Below, piece by piece: positions 8,207-16,967 of a DNA stretch of 64,000 nt. Location of the stretch: NCBI RefSeq assembly GCF_010587385.1, contig NZ_CP047475.1, forward strand, positions 1,612,001 to 1,676,000. Direction: 5' to 3'. A model generated the notes under the pieces. The model ran no database searches and had not been told where the DNA came from. It worked only from the letters and a program-made list of their open reading frames with translations. Every line of letters starts with the position of its first letter. Within the stretch, counting starts at the first letter, position 1. This stretch comes from Vibrio astriarenae (GTDB taxonomy: Bacteria > Pseudomonadota > Gammaproteobacteria > Enterobacterales > Vibrionaceae). The translations under genes and the position numbers were made by a program.

Positions 8207-9109
8207 GTGTTAAGGACAAACCTTTCGGCCTTGTTGCTCGCTGCTTCTTCTACTGCTGCCGCACACTCTTTTAATGAGCATCAACATATCGAATTCTCTT
8301 ACACGGTAGATTGCCAAGGTTCCTGCTGGAATCAGCCGTCACCGTATCGTTATCAACCAACCTTAGACCCATATACGATGAGTCTGGCTGAACCAGAGCT
8401 CAAGTTAGACGAAAAACCGCTCCCAAAATACCTGACAGTCCAAGACGAAAAGGACTGGGATTACTTAATGGGACAGACCTACACGATTCTTGGTTTGAGT
8501 GTGGCGACTGCCGGTTTAATGACTTTACTACCTGAGTCAATCACTAAGTGGGATGATGATCAGAGAAGCCTGAGTGACCTGGGTAAGAAGTGGAAAGATA
8601 ACGTAAAAGAGGGCCCAGTTTGGGACCGTGACGAGCACTTTTTAAACTATGTAATGCACCCATACTTCGGTGGTGTTTACTACACCTCTGCACGTCATGC
8701 TGGCTTCAATGAATTTGAGTCATTCTTATACTCTGCATCGATGTCGACTTTCTTTTGGGAGTTTGGTGTAGAAGCTTTCGCTGAAGTACCGTCATGGCAG
8801 GATTTATTTATTACACCATTCTTTGGTGCCGTCGTCGGTGAAATGATGTTTGAAGCGGAACAAGATATCGTCGCTTCTGGTGGCGAAGTATGGGGTTCGA
8901 AGGGTATGGGCGATTTCACCCTATTCTTCTTAAACCCAGTGGGTCATATTCATGGGTGGGTGACCAACGCTTGGGGTGGCAGTGCCGAGTTCCAATTCAA
9001 TCACTCTCCATGGTTCGGTAATGAGCAAGCGGCGAAGTTTGCAATGGACTCGGGTGCTTCTTACGACTCTCAATTTTATGGTGTCGAGCTTAAAGTCTAC
9101 TTCAACTAG
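8207..9109 (+). CDS. DUF3943-family exported protein
   Basis: Protein of 300 residues starting at GTG, chosen because GGAG lies 5 nt upstream and a signal peptide follows at once (LSALLLAASSTAAAHS, about residues 5-20). The mature part carries the DUF3943 signature features: an aromatic, glycine-rich region around NYVMHPYFGGVYYTSAR, then EFGVEAFAEVPSWQD and FFLNPVGH. The family is thought to sit in the cell envelope of Gram-negative bacteria. No function is established. It is a single gene with its own terminator, 246 bp before the next gene. Confidence 0.8.
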   Translation: MLRTNLSALLLAASSTAAAHSFNEHQHIEFSYTVDCQGSCWNQPSPYRYQPTLDPYTMSLAEPELKLDEKPLPKYLTVQDEKDWDYLMGQTYTILGLSVATAGLMTLLPESITKWDDDQRSLSDLGKKWKDNVKEGPVWDRDEHFLNYVMHPYFGGVYYTSARHAGFNEFESFLYSASMSTFFWEFGVEAFAEVPSWQDLFITPFFGAVVGEMMFEAEQDIVASGGEVWGSKGMGDFTLFFLNPVGHIHGWVTNAWGGSAEFQFNHSPWFGNEQAAKFAMDSGASYDSQFYGVELKVYFN

Positions 9110-9138
9110 TCTAACTCACAGACCCTTACTTCTCTCTA

Positions 9139-9166
9139 AAAAACGGCACTAAGTGCCGTTTTTTTG
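9139..9166 (+). terminator. Terminator after the DUF3943 gene
   Basis: The stem ACGGCACT-AAGTGCCGT is flanked by A6 on the left and T7 on the right, so it can work in both directions. It lies about 30 bp after the stop at 9109. Confidence 0.9.
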
Positions 9167-9355
9167 TACCAAATCGTGCTGCACCCACAACTTTTAGCTC
9201 CGCCTACAACCTGATTTTAAAATCATGACCTTTATCATACATTTATCTTTACAGACCACTACACTGAATACATAACCTAGTGAGTCCTTTGAGCGCGATT
9301 TTCAAACGTTTGGTTTTCGCAAAAGGCACGAAGTATTTATGTCCAGGAGGCCAAT

Positions 9356-9868
9356 ATGAACAGTACGTTTATTGTCAACTTTGTCGGTACAGCAAAACCA
9401 TCTACGATAAAGCAACTTGCTGCTGTCACCCATGAAAACGATGGCAAATGGCTTATTAGTAAAGTCAATTTCATTGAAGATCATGTCGCGGCAGTGATAA
9501 AAGTAGAAGTTCCCCCTGCTAATGAGTCGACCGTTAAAGAGGCCTTTCAGGGTCACCCAGGTCTTCTAGTGCAAATTCAAGATACTGACGCGCATGTTGG
9601 TAAAGCAGATACGATTCACCAAGTCAGACTCGATTCCAATGACCGTGCTGGTATTGTTAATGAAATCACACACGTGCTCGATGCAAAAGGCATATCCATT
9701 CTCGATATGGACTGTCATCGAGTGTTTGTAGCCGGCGGTGGTGGTGTAAGTTCAAGCTTGTTTAGTGCCAATATGGCCCTTAAGCTCTCTCCTGAACTGG
9801 ATATCGAAGATGTCACCAAGGACTTAGAAATGCTCAGTGAGGACACGAGAGTTATCTTGGAGTCTTGA
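9356..9868 (+). CDS. GcvR-like ACT-domain regulator
   Basis: Cytoplasmic protein of 170 residues with two ACT domains, roughly residues 3-75 and 87-168, the layout of the glycine cleavage repressor GcvR. The second domain begins HQVRLDSNDRAGIVNEITHVLDAKGISILDMD, a typical ACT ligand-binding strand and helix. In E. coli GcvR binds GcvA and blocks activation of the glycine cleavage operon. A very good ribosome site (AGGAGG) lies 7 nt before the ATG. It is monocistronic and converges on the norspermidine operon across a perfect terminator palindrome. Distant paralogues with unrelated roles exist, so the exact target is uncertain. Confidence 0.8.
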   Translation: MNSTFIVNFVGTAKPSTIKQLAAVTHENDGKWLISKVNFIEDHVAAVIKVEVPPANESTVKEAFQGHPGLLVQIQDTDAHVGKADTIHQVRLDSNDRAGIVNEITHVLDAKGISILDMDCHRVFVAGGGGVSSSLFSANMALKLSPELDIEDVTKDLEMLSEDTRVILES

Positions 9869-9884
9869 ATTCCCAAATGATATA

Positions 9885-9912
9885 AAAATGGCATACCTAG
9901 GTATGCCATTTT
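9885..9912. terminator. Bidirectional terminator between gcvR-like gene and nspC
   Basis: A perfect 28-bp palindrome centred on CCTAGG (arms AAAATGGCATACCT and AGGTATGCCATTTT). It lies between two convergent genes. Its A4 and T4 flanks allow it to serve both strands. Confidence 0.9.
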
Positions 9913-9927
9913 CGGTTTAGCCAGACT

Positions 9928-11058
9928 TTACTTTACTGACCATTGCGATAACGATCGCTTAAAGTCACTGTAGTCAAACTCATTCAGTTTCTGAACCTCA
10001 CCGGAAGAGCGCTCACAATAAACTGAAGGCATACGTAAGCCATTGAACCAATTCAGTTTAACCATGGTGTAGCCCGCACTATCCATGATGTGTAGTCGCT
10101 GACCGATTTGCAGTGGCGTGTCAAAACTCGCTTCACAGAACTGATCACCTGCTAGACAAGAGCATGAACCAATCACGTAGTCGTGTGCCCCACCCTCAGT
10201 CGCTTCAAGGATTGAGGCTGGCTCATCGTAAATGAGCGTATCAAGACGGTGAGCTTCCGTTGCTGAATCAACAATTGCTGTTGTTTTGACGTTTTCCACA
10301 ATATCAACAACAGTGACAACCAAATCCGTTGTCTTCGTAATGATCGCTTCGCCAGGCTCTAGGTACAGTTGAACACCGTGTTTTTCTGAGAAACCTTTCA
10401 GTGCGACACCTAGCTTATCAATATTGTAACCTGGCCAAGTGAAGAATACACCGCCACCTAAACTTACCCAATCGAGCTTGTTTAAGTGCTCGCCAAACTG
10501 CTCTGAAATCGAATCCAATAAACCAACAAATGCATCAACGTCTTTGTTTTCACAGTTCATATGGAACATCACACCATCGATATTTTCGAATACTTCTGGT
10601 TTGATGTGGTCAGCTTGAACACCTAGACGTGAATATTTACGTGCTGGATTCGCTAAGTCTTGACCTGCATAGCTTACCCCAGGGTTTAAACGTAAACCCA
10701 GTGACGCTTTGCCTTCAACAATATGTCGGTATGCTGCCAATTGTGATTGCGAGTTAAAGATCATCTTGTCACAAATATCTGCAACTTCACGTACGTCATC
10801 TTCGCTATAACCTACGCTGTATGCGTGCGTTTCACCACCGAAAGTCTCATGGCCAAGTTTCACTTCAAACGGACCTGAGCTTGTTGTGCCATCAAGGTAT
10901 GGCTTGATGATGTCAAATACGCCCCAAGTGGAAAAACACTTAAGTGCAAGGACGAGCTTCACACCTGAAATGTCCTTCAGGTGTTTGGCTTTTTCTAGGT
11001 TTGCAATCAACTTATCTTCGTTGATCATGAAATAAGGAGTTTTAAGTTCGTTATGCAT
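9928..11058 (-). CDS. nspC: Carboxynorspermidine decarboxylase
   Basis: PLP-dependent decarboxylase of the alanine-racemase fold (fold III) that converts carboxynorspermidine to norspermidine, the last step of the Vibrio pathway. The early [14 protein letters not shown] carries the PLP lysine, and YLEPGEAI and SCLAGDQF match the family's PLP-phosphate and active-site cysteine regions. I chose the ATG at 11058 (377 residues, [11 protein letters not shown]) because GGTAAAG precedes it. A longer frame reaches 11133, but it runs through two hairpins with no ribosome site. It is the third gene of the DABA aminotransferase/decarboxylase, carboxynorspermidine synthase, nspC operon. Norspermidine influences biofilm formation in Vibrio. 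Confidence 0.95.
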   Translation of the reverse strand: MHNELKTPYFMINEDKLIANLEKAKHLKDISGVKLVLALKCFSTWGVFDIIKPYLDGTTSSGPFEVKLGHETFGGETHAYSVGYSEDDVREVADICDKMIFNSQSQLAAYRHIVEGKASLGLRLNPGVSYAGQDLANPARKYSRLGVQADHIKPEVFENIDGVMFHMNCENKDVDAFVGLLDSISEQFGEHLNKLDWVSLGGGVFFTWPGYNIDKLGVALKGFSEKHGVQLYLEPGEAIITKTTDLVVTVVDIVENVKTTAIVDSATEAHRLDTLIYDEPASILEATEGGAHDYVIGSCSCLAGDQFCEASFDTPLQIGQRLHIMDSAGYTMVKLNWFNGLRMPSVYCERSSGEVQKLNEFDYSDFKRSLSQWSVK

Positions 11059-11068
11059 TTTCTTTACC

Positions 11069-11127
11069 TTGAATGCCACGCATTCAACAGTCTTGATCGA
11101 ACAAAGCCGATGCAAAAGCACCGGCTT
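11069..11127 (-). other. Two intercistronic hairpins in front of nspC
   Basis: Read on the minus strand, the first hairpin is AAGCCGGTGC-TTTT-GCATCGGCTT (11127-11104). The second is TTGAATGC-GTG-GCATTCAA (11087-11069), whose last bases run into the nspC ribosome site (AAGGTAAAG). The first resembles a weak terminator. The second could limit access of ribosomes to nspC. Both lie between the carboxynorspermidine synthase stop and the nspC start. Confidence 0.6.
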
Positions 11128-11158
11128 ATTCATTGCGCTATCTAGTGTTAACTAGAAA

Positions 11159-12403
11159 TTATTTTAGCTTGTGAATAGTTGGCTGACCAGGCTCAAGCTC
11201 TTGCACGTGCCAGTCTAGGCCGATTTCAGGCATTGTTTCTAGGAACGGATCTGGGTCAAGCTGTTCCATGTTGAACACGCCCTTGTCTGCCCATTTACCA
11301 CGGAAGAACTGCAGTGCGGCGGTAATAGCAGGAACACCCGTTGTGTAAGAGATCGCTTGATGCTCTACATCTTCGTAGGCTACTTCGTGGTCTGCATTGT
11401 TGTAGATGAACACGCTGCGCTCTTTGCCATCTTTCTTACCTTGTACCCAAGTGCCGATACAAGTCAGGCCTGTATAACCCGGTGCTAGTGACGTTGGGTC
11501 TGGTAGAAGCGCTTTGAGTACGTGCAGAGGCTGAACGACAGTACCGTCATGCAGTGTTAACGGGTCTGGACTAAGCAGACCGATGTCACGCATGCAGTTG
11601 AAGTAGTTTAGGTATTTGTCGCCAAAGCCCATCCAGAACTCGATACGTTTTGCAGGAATGAACTCTTGCATAGAACGTACTTCATCGTGCGCCATTGAGT
11701 AAACCTTGTGTGTACCACAGTTCGGGAAATCGAACTCAAGCATACGTGAGTGACAAGGTACCTGTTTCCACTCTTGGTTCTCCCAGTAGAAAGAGTCACC
11801 TTGGATTTCAAGCATGTTGGTTTCTGGATCGAAGTTAGTCGCAAACTTCTTACCGTGGTCACCCGCGTTCACATCCATTACGTCAATCGTATCGATCTCG
11901 TCGAATAGGTGTTTAACCGCGTAAGCAGCAAACACTGATACCACGCCTGGATCGAAACCAGCACCAAGAATACCTGTGATACCCGCTTCTTCGAACTTCT
12001 CACGGTAGCCCCACTGCCAATCATAAGCTTGTGGTACTTGCTGACCTTCTGAACATAGATCAACGGCAACAGACGTATCCAAGTAGTTTACCTTCGCTTG
12101 GTAACACGCTTCCATGATAGTCATGTTTACCCAAGGAGGGCCAGCATTGATAACGAGATCAGGTTTCACTTCCTTAATAAGCGCGACTAGAGCATCCACA
12201 TCGTCAGCATTTACTGCACGAGCTTCTAGTTTCTTAGAAGTGTCTTTCAGGTTGTTTTTCTTCTGAATTGACTCGATGATTTTCTCACACTTACCGATAG
12301 TGCGTGATGCGATAGTAATATCACCAAGTACGTCGTTGTTTTGAGCCGCTTTATGCGCGACTACCCAGCCAACGCCACCTGCACCAATCTGTAGAATTGC
12401 CAT
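11159..12403 (-). CDS. Carboxynorspermidine synthase (dehydrogenase)
   Basis: NADPH-dependent enzyme that condenses L-aspartate semialdehyde with 1,3-diaminopropane to give carboxynorspermidine. The Rossmann motif is at the N-terminus (ILQIGAGGVGWVVAHKAAQ), and the rest follows the saccharopine-dehydrogenase-like fold (VINAGPPWVNMTIMEACY, LDTSVA, GAGFDPGVVSVFAAY). I chose the ATG at 12403 (414 residues). The open frame extends 15 codons upstream, but that part overlaps the previous gene and lacks homology. AAGGT lies 10 nt before the ATG. The gap to the upstream fusion gene is 13 bp. Its substrate 1,3-diaminopropane is made by that upstream enzyme. Confidence 0.95.
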   Translation of the reverse strand: MAILQIGAGGVGWVVAHKAAQNNDVLGDITIASRTIGKCEKIIESIQKKNNLKDTSKKLEARAVNADDVDALVALIKEVKPDLVINAGPPWVNMTIMEACYQAKVNYLDTSVAVDLCSEGQQVPQAYDWQWGYREKFEEAGITGILGAGFDPGVVSVFAAYAVKHLFDEIDTIDVMDVNAGDHGKKFATNFDPETNMLEIQGDSFYWENQEWKQVPCHSRMLEFDFPNCGTHKVYSMAHDEVRSMQEFIPAKRIEFWMGFGDKYLNYFNCMRDIGLLSPDPLTLHDGTVVQPLHVLKALLPDPTSLAPGYTGLTCIGTWVQGKKDGKERSVFIYNNADHEVAYEDVEHQAISYTTGVPAITAALQFFRGKWADKGVFNMEQLDPDPFLETMPEIGLDWHVQELEPGQPTIHKLK

Positions 12404-12416
12404 AGTTTCGTTTACC

Positions 12417-15317
12417 TTATTTTTCAGTCTGGTTGCCAAGAATCTCAACCGCTAGGTGGTTGATCTCTTTTAGTAATTTTTCAAAGTCTGTTAAAGACAA
12501 TGTTGGATTCAAAATAGTGAATTTCAGTGCCGATTTGCCATCAATGACAGTTTCACCCAACACTGCAATGCCACGAACAAGGGCTTCAATGCGTACTTTT
12601 TGGTTAAGCTTGTCAAAGTTTGCTGATTCACCAAGTGTAGTACGGAACAAAACAGTAGAAAGCGATGGACGAGCAAGCAACTCAAAACCTGATGTCGCTT
12701 CAACCATATCCGCGACCTGCTGAGTCTGCGCTAAAAGATGGTCATACATCTCACCTAGTGCCTGCGGGCCCACACTCTGCATAGTCATAAATACTTTCAA
12801 AGCATCAAAGCGCTTAGTTGTAGCGATAGATTTGTCTACCAGATTTGGCAGTTCATCGTGTTCACGGTTCAAGTAATCAGCATGGTGAAGTAGAAACTTA
12901 AAGTTAACCTTGTCATTCACCAATAGAGCACCACAACTGATGGTTTGGAAGAACAGCTTGTGGAAATCGACACTCACTGAACTTGCACGCTCGATGCCTG
13001 TAAGACGATCCTTCGAGCCACTTAGAATCAGCGCACCACCATAGGCACTGTCGACATGCATCCACATTTGGTGCTGCTGTGCAATATCGGCAATAGTGTT
13101 CAAATCATCAATCGCACCGTGGTCTGTTGTGCCTGCCGTTCCAACAATAGCAAACGGAATCAAACCTTGTGCTTTGGCATCGGCAACAACTTGCTCGATA
13201 AGCTCTGCTTTCATTGTGCCGTCTTGGTTTGCTGGTACAGTCAGGACGGCTTTCTCACCAAGACCCATCCATGAAGCTGATTTTTGCACCGTAAAGTGTG
13301 CGTTTTCAGAACATACTATACGAAGCTTGTCGGCGTATTCAGGCAAACCGAGCTTTTGAATCGAGTGACAACTCAACTTATCCGCAATCCAATCACGAGC
13401 AAGCATTAAGCCCATTTGGTTGCTTTGCGTACCGCCACTCGTCATGATGCCGTCAGATGAAGTGCCTAGCTCGTACTTATCACACAGCCAGTTCACGACT
13501 TTCTGCTCAACGTACGTCGCTGACGACGCTTGGTCCCATGAGTCCATAGACTGGTTAAGCGCACCGATCATCGCCTCTGCGGCGACTGAAGGCATTAACG
13601 GTGGCGTGTGTAGATGCGCAATACAGTTTGGATGCTGAGTAAAGATAGCATTCTTTGCAACCAGGTCGCTCGTGCTATCAATCACCTCTTTGAGACTCTT
13701 GTCTGAAGCATCTAGATTAACCGCATTGATCTGCTCTTCGAGTGCTTTAGGGTCTATACCCGAGTAAGGTTTCTCTACTTGCTCAAAGATCTCTTTCATC
13801 ACCGCTGTGGTGTGATTCATCACCGAAGCAAACTCATCGGCACCTGCAGCGCCAGTATGAATGAAATGCTTTTTCCACTTGGTATTATCTGCAGGCTCTT
13901 CAATCAGCTTTGCGCCTGAGACAAGCATAGCCGCTTCAAGGGTACGTAGAGCAAAGTCAATTTGCTCAAAGGAAATGATCAATGGTGGTAAGAAACGAAT
14001 GACTGAGCCATCACGGCCACCCTTCTCCACCATCAAGCCGCGCTCGAGTGCTGCTCGTTGAATTTTCAGCGTCAGTTCACCGTCAGAAGCAGGCTCACCA
14101 AATTTATTCAGCTCACCTGATGGCTTTTTGATCTCAACGCCAAGCATCAAGCCTTTACCACGAACTTCAGCGATACAGTTAACACGTTTTTGAATGTTCT
14201 CTAGGCCCAAACGGAGGTATTGGCCTGCAATGTTTGCATGCTCAACCAGGTTGTCACGTTCGATAATCTCAAGTGCCTTTGCACCTGATACCATCGCCAT
14301 TTGGTTACCACGGAAGGTACCTGTGTGCTCACCAGGGCGCCATGTATCGACTTTCTTGTTAAACACAAGGATCGACATAGGCATACCGCCACCGATGGCT
14401 TTCGAAAGACAAAGAATATCTGGGCTGATACCTGCTTCTTCGAACGCAAAGCGGTAACCTGTTTTACCAACGCCACATTGAATTTCATCAAGGATCAACA
14501 GAATTTCATGTTCGTCACAGATACGACGAAGTTCACGAAGCCACTGTGCAGGCGCTGGAATGACACCACCTTCACCTTGTACTGGCTCAACAATGATCGC
14601 CGCTGGTTTCATGATACCGGCTTCGTCATCGTTCAATAGGCGCTCGATATAACGAATATTCGCCTTCGCACCCTCTTCACCCCCAAGGCCAAACGGGCAG
14701 CGCAGACTGTAAGGGAACGGCATAAAGTGAACATCAGACATCAAACCTGTGCGGCGAGCCTTAGTACCTAGGTTACCCATCATACCCATGGTACCGTTAG
14801 TCATACCATGGTATGCACCACGGAAAGCAAACATGGTGTTACGACCGGTTGTTTGCTTAGCGAGTTTGATCGCTGCTTCGACAGCATCTGCACCAGATGG
14901 GCCACAGAATTGAATCGCCGAGTCTTTGGCAAAATCTTCCGGAAGGAATGCTTTTACACGACGAATGAAGTTTGCTTTCGCTTCTGTCGTAATATCCAGA
15001 GTTTGATATGGCAAACCTGAATCAAGTTGATCTTTTAGTGCCTGATTGATTTCCGGGTGGTTATAACCCATTGCTAGCGTACCTGCGCCCGCTAGACAAT
15101 CTAGAAATAGTTGACCACGAGTGTCTTCGACAAGTGCACCGTACGCTTTTTTGATCGCGATTGGTAGACGACGTGGATAAGAACGAACTTCAGACTCATG
15201 CTCTTGTTGCTCAAGTAACACTGAATCTAGAGTTAAATCATAAGTGCCTTCTAAAACTGGCACTTGAGAAGAGAAATTGCTTGCGATACTGGTATCGACT
15301 TCAAAGGCTGTGCTCAT
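12417..15317 (-). CDS. Fused L-2,4-diaminobutyrate aminotransferase/decarboxylase
   Basis: Bifunctional enzyme of 966 residues that makes 1,3-diaminopropane from aspartate semialdehyde. Residues 1 to about 465 are a class III aminotransferase, with the PLP lysine in SKAIGGGMPM and the aspartate in LILDEIQCG; it forms L-2,4-diaminobutyrate. After a linker of about 40 residues, the C-terminal 450 residues are a group II PLP decarboxylase (TSGGTQSNQMGL, HVDSAYGGAL, and the lysine in VDFHKLF), which removes the carboxyl group. In many other bacteria the two activities are separate genes, and the fusion is known in Vibrio. First gene of the norspermidine operon. AAGGT precedes the ATG, as it does for all three genes. 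Confidence 0.95.
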   Translation of the reverse strand: MSTAFEVDTSIASNFSSQVPVLEGTYDLTLDSVLLEQQEHESEVRSYPRRLPIAIKKAYGALVEDTRGQLFLDCLAGAGTLAMGYNHPEINQALKDQLDSGLPYQTLDITTEAKANFIRRVKAFLPEDFAKDSAIQFCGPSGADAVEAAIKLAKQTTGRNTMFAFRGAYHGMTNGTMGMMGNLGTKARRTGLMSDVHFMPFPYSLRCPFGLGGEEGAKANIRYIERLLNDDEAGIMKPAAIIVEPVQGEGGVIPAPAQWLRELRRICDEHEILLILDEIQCGVGKTGYRFAFEEAGISPDILCLSKAIGGGMPMSILVFNKKVDTWRPGEHTGTFRGNQMAMVSGAKALEIIERDNLVEHANIAGQYLRLGLENIQKRVNCIAEVRGKGLMLGVEIKKPSGELNKFGEPASDGELTLKIQRAALERGLMVEKGGRDGSVIRFLPPLIISFEQIDFALRTLEAAMLVSGAKLIEEPADNTKWKKHFIHTGAAGADEFASVMNHTTAVMKEIFEQVEKPYSGIDPKALEEQINAVNLDASDKSLKEVIDSTSDLVAKNAIFTQHPNCIAHLHTPPLMPSVAAEAMIGALNQSMDSWDQASSATYVEQKVVNWLCDKYELGTSSDGIMTSGGTQSNQMGLMLARDWIADKLSCHSIQKLGLPEYADKLRIVCSENAHFTVQKSASWMGLGEKAVLTVPANQDGTMKAELIEQVVADAKAQGLIPFAIVGTAGTTDHGAIDDLNTIADIAQQHQMWMHVDSAYGGALILSGSKDRLTGIERASSVSVDFHKLFFQTISCGALLVNDKVNFKFLLHHADYLNREHDELPNLVDKSIATTKRFDALKVFMTMQSVGPQALGEMYDHLLAQTQQVADMVEATSGFELLARPSLSTVLFRTTLGESANFDKLNQKVRIEALVRGIAVLGETVIDGKSALKFTILNPTLSLTDFEKLLKEINHLAVEILGNQTEK

Positions 15318-15391
15318 TTTTTTACCTTGAATCGAGAAAATACAACATAAGCCAGTCTTAATCCCTAGACGGCTAAAACTAAACTACGCCC

Positions 15392-15409
15392 TTGTTGAAT
15401 ATTCAACAA
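15392..15409. promoter_or_regulatory. 18-bp perfect palindrome before the norspermidine operon
   Basis: TTGTTGAATATTCAACAA is a perfect palindrome 75 bp upstream of the fusion-gene start. On the minus strand its first TTGTTG can serve as a -35, followed 17 bp later by TAGTTT as a weak -10, so a bound protein would block the promoter. The related half-site TGTTGAAT recurs in the hairpin before nspC (around 11082-11089). The binding protein is unknown. Confidence 0.5.
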
Positions 15410-15789
15410 AGCGCATTTCCCACGAGATGTGGTTTGACTTAAATTGAGCTCAAGGTTCCGTGATATTGCTGGTCTGCAATACTGGGCATTTGAAAGGAAT
15501 GGAGCTGATTAATGTGTCGTTAGTTTGTGATTTCAATGTTGGGTTTCCCATTTACATGTTGCCTTCTAGCAACACTAGTATCCCGTCTATCGGTAACCGC
15601 TTTACCGATACCTACCCTACGCAGCGTCACAATCAGCTTGAATGGTCACTACGCGTATCCCCCAGAATTGAGTTGTTTCTCAACAGTCCGAGATTGGGCG
15701 GGAAAATACCATAAAAATGAGGGAGTTTGCAACAAAAATAGTATGACAAAAGTGAGACTTCGCCCTACAGTTCAGAAATGACAACCATG
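15410..15789. other. Intergenic region with three short hairpins
   Basis: With the preceding promoter this makes a 521-bp gap without a credible gene; the open frames here have no ribosome site or family signal. Hairpins are visible in TGTTGC-cttcta-GCAACA (about 15557-15574), in the perfect TATCGGTAA-ccgct-TTACCGATA (15588-15610), and in TTGAG-ttgttt-CTCAA (about 15667-15682). A series like this could be an unannotated structured RNA or a leader. I cannot assign strand or family. Confidence 0.35.
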
Positions 15790-15816
15790 AAAAAAGGCAG
15801 ACTTAACGCCTGCCTT
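15790..15816 (-). terminator. Terminator of the mrp operon
   Basis: On the minus strand AAGGCAG-gcgttaagt-CTGCCTT is followed by a run of T (six). It lies about 25 bp after the mrpG stop. Confidence 0.85.
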
Positions 15817-15838
15817 GTTCACTAATCACTCAGCCAAA

Positions 15839-16222
15839 TTAGAATTTGTCCTGTTTAGTACAGTTCTTACTCGATAATTGGTGAGTTTCTAAGTCATACT
15901 GCTCTTTAATCGCATCTTTTACCGTACCATCCCATACCTCTACTCCAACGAAGTAGCCTGTGCGAGCTAACACATGCGCTGCGATAGGTGCCGTCACCAT
16001 AATGAACACAACCACTGCTCCGGCTCGGACGACAATCGAGGTATCATCCCAAAAAACGATAGCAAACGCGATAACCAATAGGCCGGCACCCAACGCCCCC
16101 GCTTTCGTGGTCGCGTGCATGCGAGTCAAAAAATCTGGCATCCTATTGAGGCCAATACTCGCCAGCAGCATCAAGAACGCTCCTAGTAGCACGAATACAG
16201 AAACAAAAAAATCAGTCATCAT
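15839..16222 (-). CDS. mrpG: Mrp Na+/H+ antiporter subunit G
   Basis: Small membrane subunit of the seven-part Mrp (Mnh/Sha) cation/proton antiporter, 127 residues with three hydrophobic segments. The family signature is present (GLNRMPDFLTRMHATTKAGALGAG). Mrp complexes expel Na+ or Li+ in exchange for protons. They support alkaline, salt and, in Vibrio cholerae, bile-salt tolerance. The start overlaps the mrpF stop by 11 bp. The tail after residue 105 is a short hydrophilic extension. Last gene of the operon, followed by a terminator. Confidence 0.95.
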   Translation of the reverse strand: MMTDFFVSVFVLLGAFLMLLASIGLNRMPDFLTRMHATTKAGALGAGLLVIAFAIVFWDDTSIVVRAGAVVVFIMVTAPIAAHVLARTGYFVGVEVWDGTVKDAIKEQYDLETHQLSSKNCTKQDKF

Positions 16223-16487
16223 CGTGAATACCTCGTTTTTCTAGGAAACTAGAGAAGCCTACAGCAGCTAAGAAAGACGTCAGTGCTAACACAATAGCCA
16301 CATCAATGAACTTTGGCTCATCGTAAGCAATACCATAAAGCACAACCATACCAACGGTTAAAGTCGCCATCAGCTCAAGCGCAATCACTCGATCGGGAAG
16401 AGATGGACCTCTAAGAAGGCGCACTGAAGATATCAGTAGTGCTAAGCTCATCATCAAAAACGCAATGAAATAAACAGTTTCAATCAT
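16212..16487 (-). CDS. mrpF: Mrp Na+/H+ antiporter subunit F
   Basis: Hydrophobic subunit of 91 residues with three membrane segments. The signature RLLRGPSLPDRVIALELMA after the first segment is diagnostic of MrpF/MnhF. It overlaps mrpG by 11 bp and follows mrpE by 5 bp, so the subunits are translationally coupled. Individual small Mrp subunits have no known separate activity. All seven are generally needed for antiport. Confidence 0.95.
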   Translation of the reverse strand: MIETVYFIAFLMMSLALLISSVRLLRGPSLPDRVIALELMATLTVGMVVLYGIAYDEPKFIDVAIVLALTSFLAAVGFSSFLEKRGIHDDD

Positions 16488-16492
16488 GATTG

Positions 16493-16966
16493 TTACTCCA
16501 AGATATCCATAACCATTGCCTCAAGCTTTTTCACTTCTGCAATGTGCATTTGCTCGTCTTCAAAGTACATCAAGTGTACAAAAAGAACTTTTTTGTCAGT
16601 CGACACATCCAACGCCAGTGAGCCTGGAGTTACGGTAATCAAGTTAGACAATACTGTAATTCCACCATCACTCTTAATGTCTAACGGTACCGCGATCACC
16701 GCTGGTTTCATCAAGTGAGTCGGAGTCAGCACATCGTAGGCGACACGCGCGTTTGACTTCACTAAGTCCCAGATGAAGAACAGGACAAACCTGACCATTT
16801 TGGGGCCTTTACCAAAGTAAGCCTCAAAGGATGGACGATCGCGAAGTACATAAGCCAAGACTATGTAGCTCAAGATCATGCCGCCAAAAAGGTTTGAGAA
16901 GGTATAGTTACCTGATAGCACCACCCATGAGAGTGCTAACAACATATTCCAACCAAATGCTTTCAT
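16493..16966 (-). CDS. mrpE: Mrp Na+/H+ antiporter subunit E
   Basis: Subunit of 157 residues with two or three N-terminal membrane segments followed by a cytoplasmic domain. The family motif lies in the stretch NLITVTPGSLALDVSTDKKVLFVH. MrpE is thought to help assemble or stabilise the complex. Spacing to mrpD is one base. Length and order are those of the standard A-to-G operon. Confidence 0.95.
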   Translation of the reverse strand: MKAFGWNMLLALSWVVLSGNYTFSNLFGGMILSYIVLAYVLRDRPSFEAYFGKGPKMVRFVLFFIWDLVKSNARVAYDVLTPTHLMKPAVIAVPLDIKSDGGITVLSNLITVTPGSLALDVSTDKKVLFVHLMYFEDEQMHIAEVKKLEAMVMDILE

Positions 16967-16967
16967 C

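Noticed and set aside
11059..11133. The longer nspC start at 11133.
   Set aside because: The extra 25 codons run through two hairpins and have no ribosome site; the 11058 start gives the usual length.
15460..15781. Two overlapping 84-codon plus-strand frames between the norspermidine and mrp operons.
   Set aside because: No ribosome sites, mixed composition, overlap each other and the hairpin cluster.
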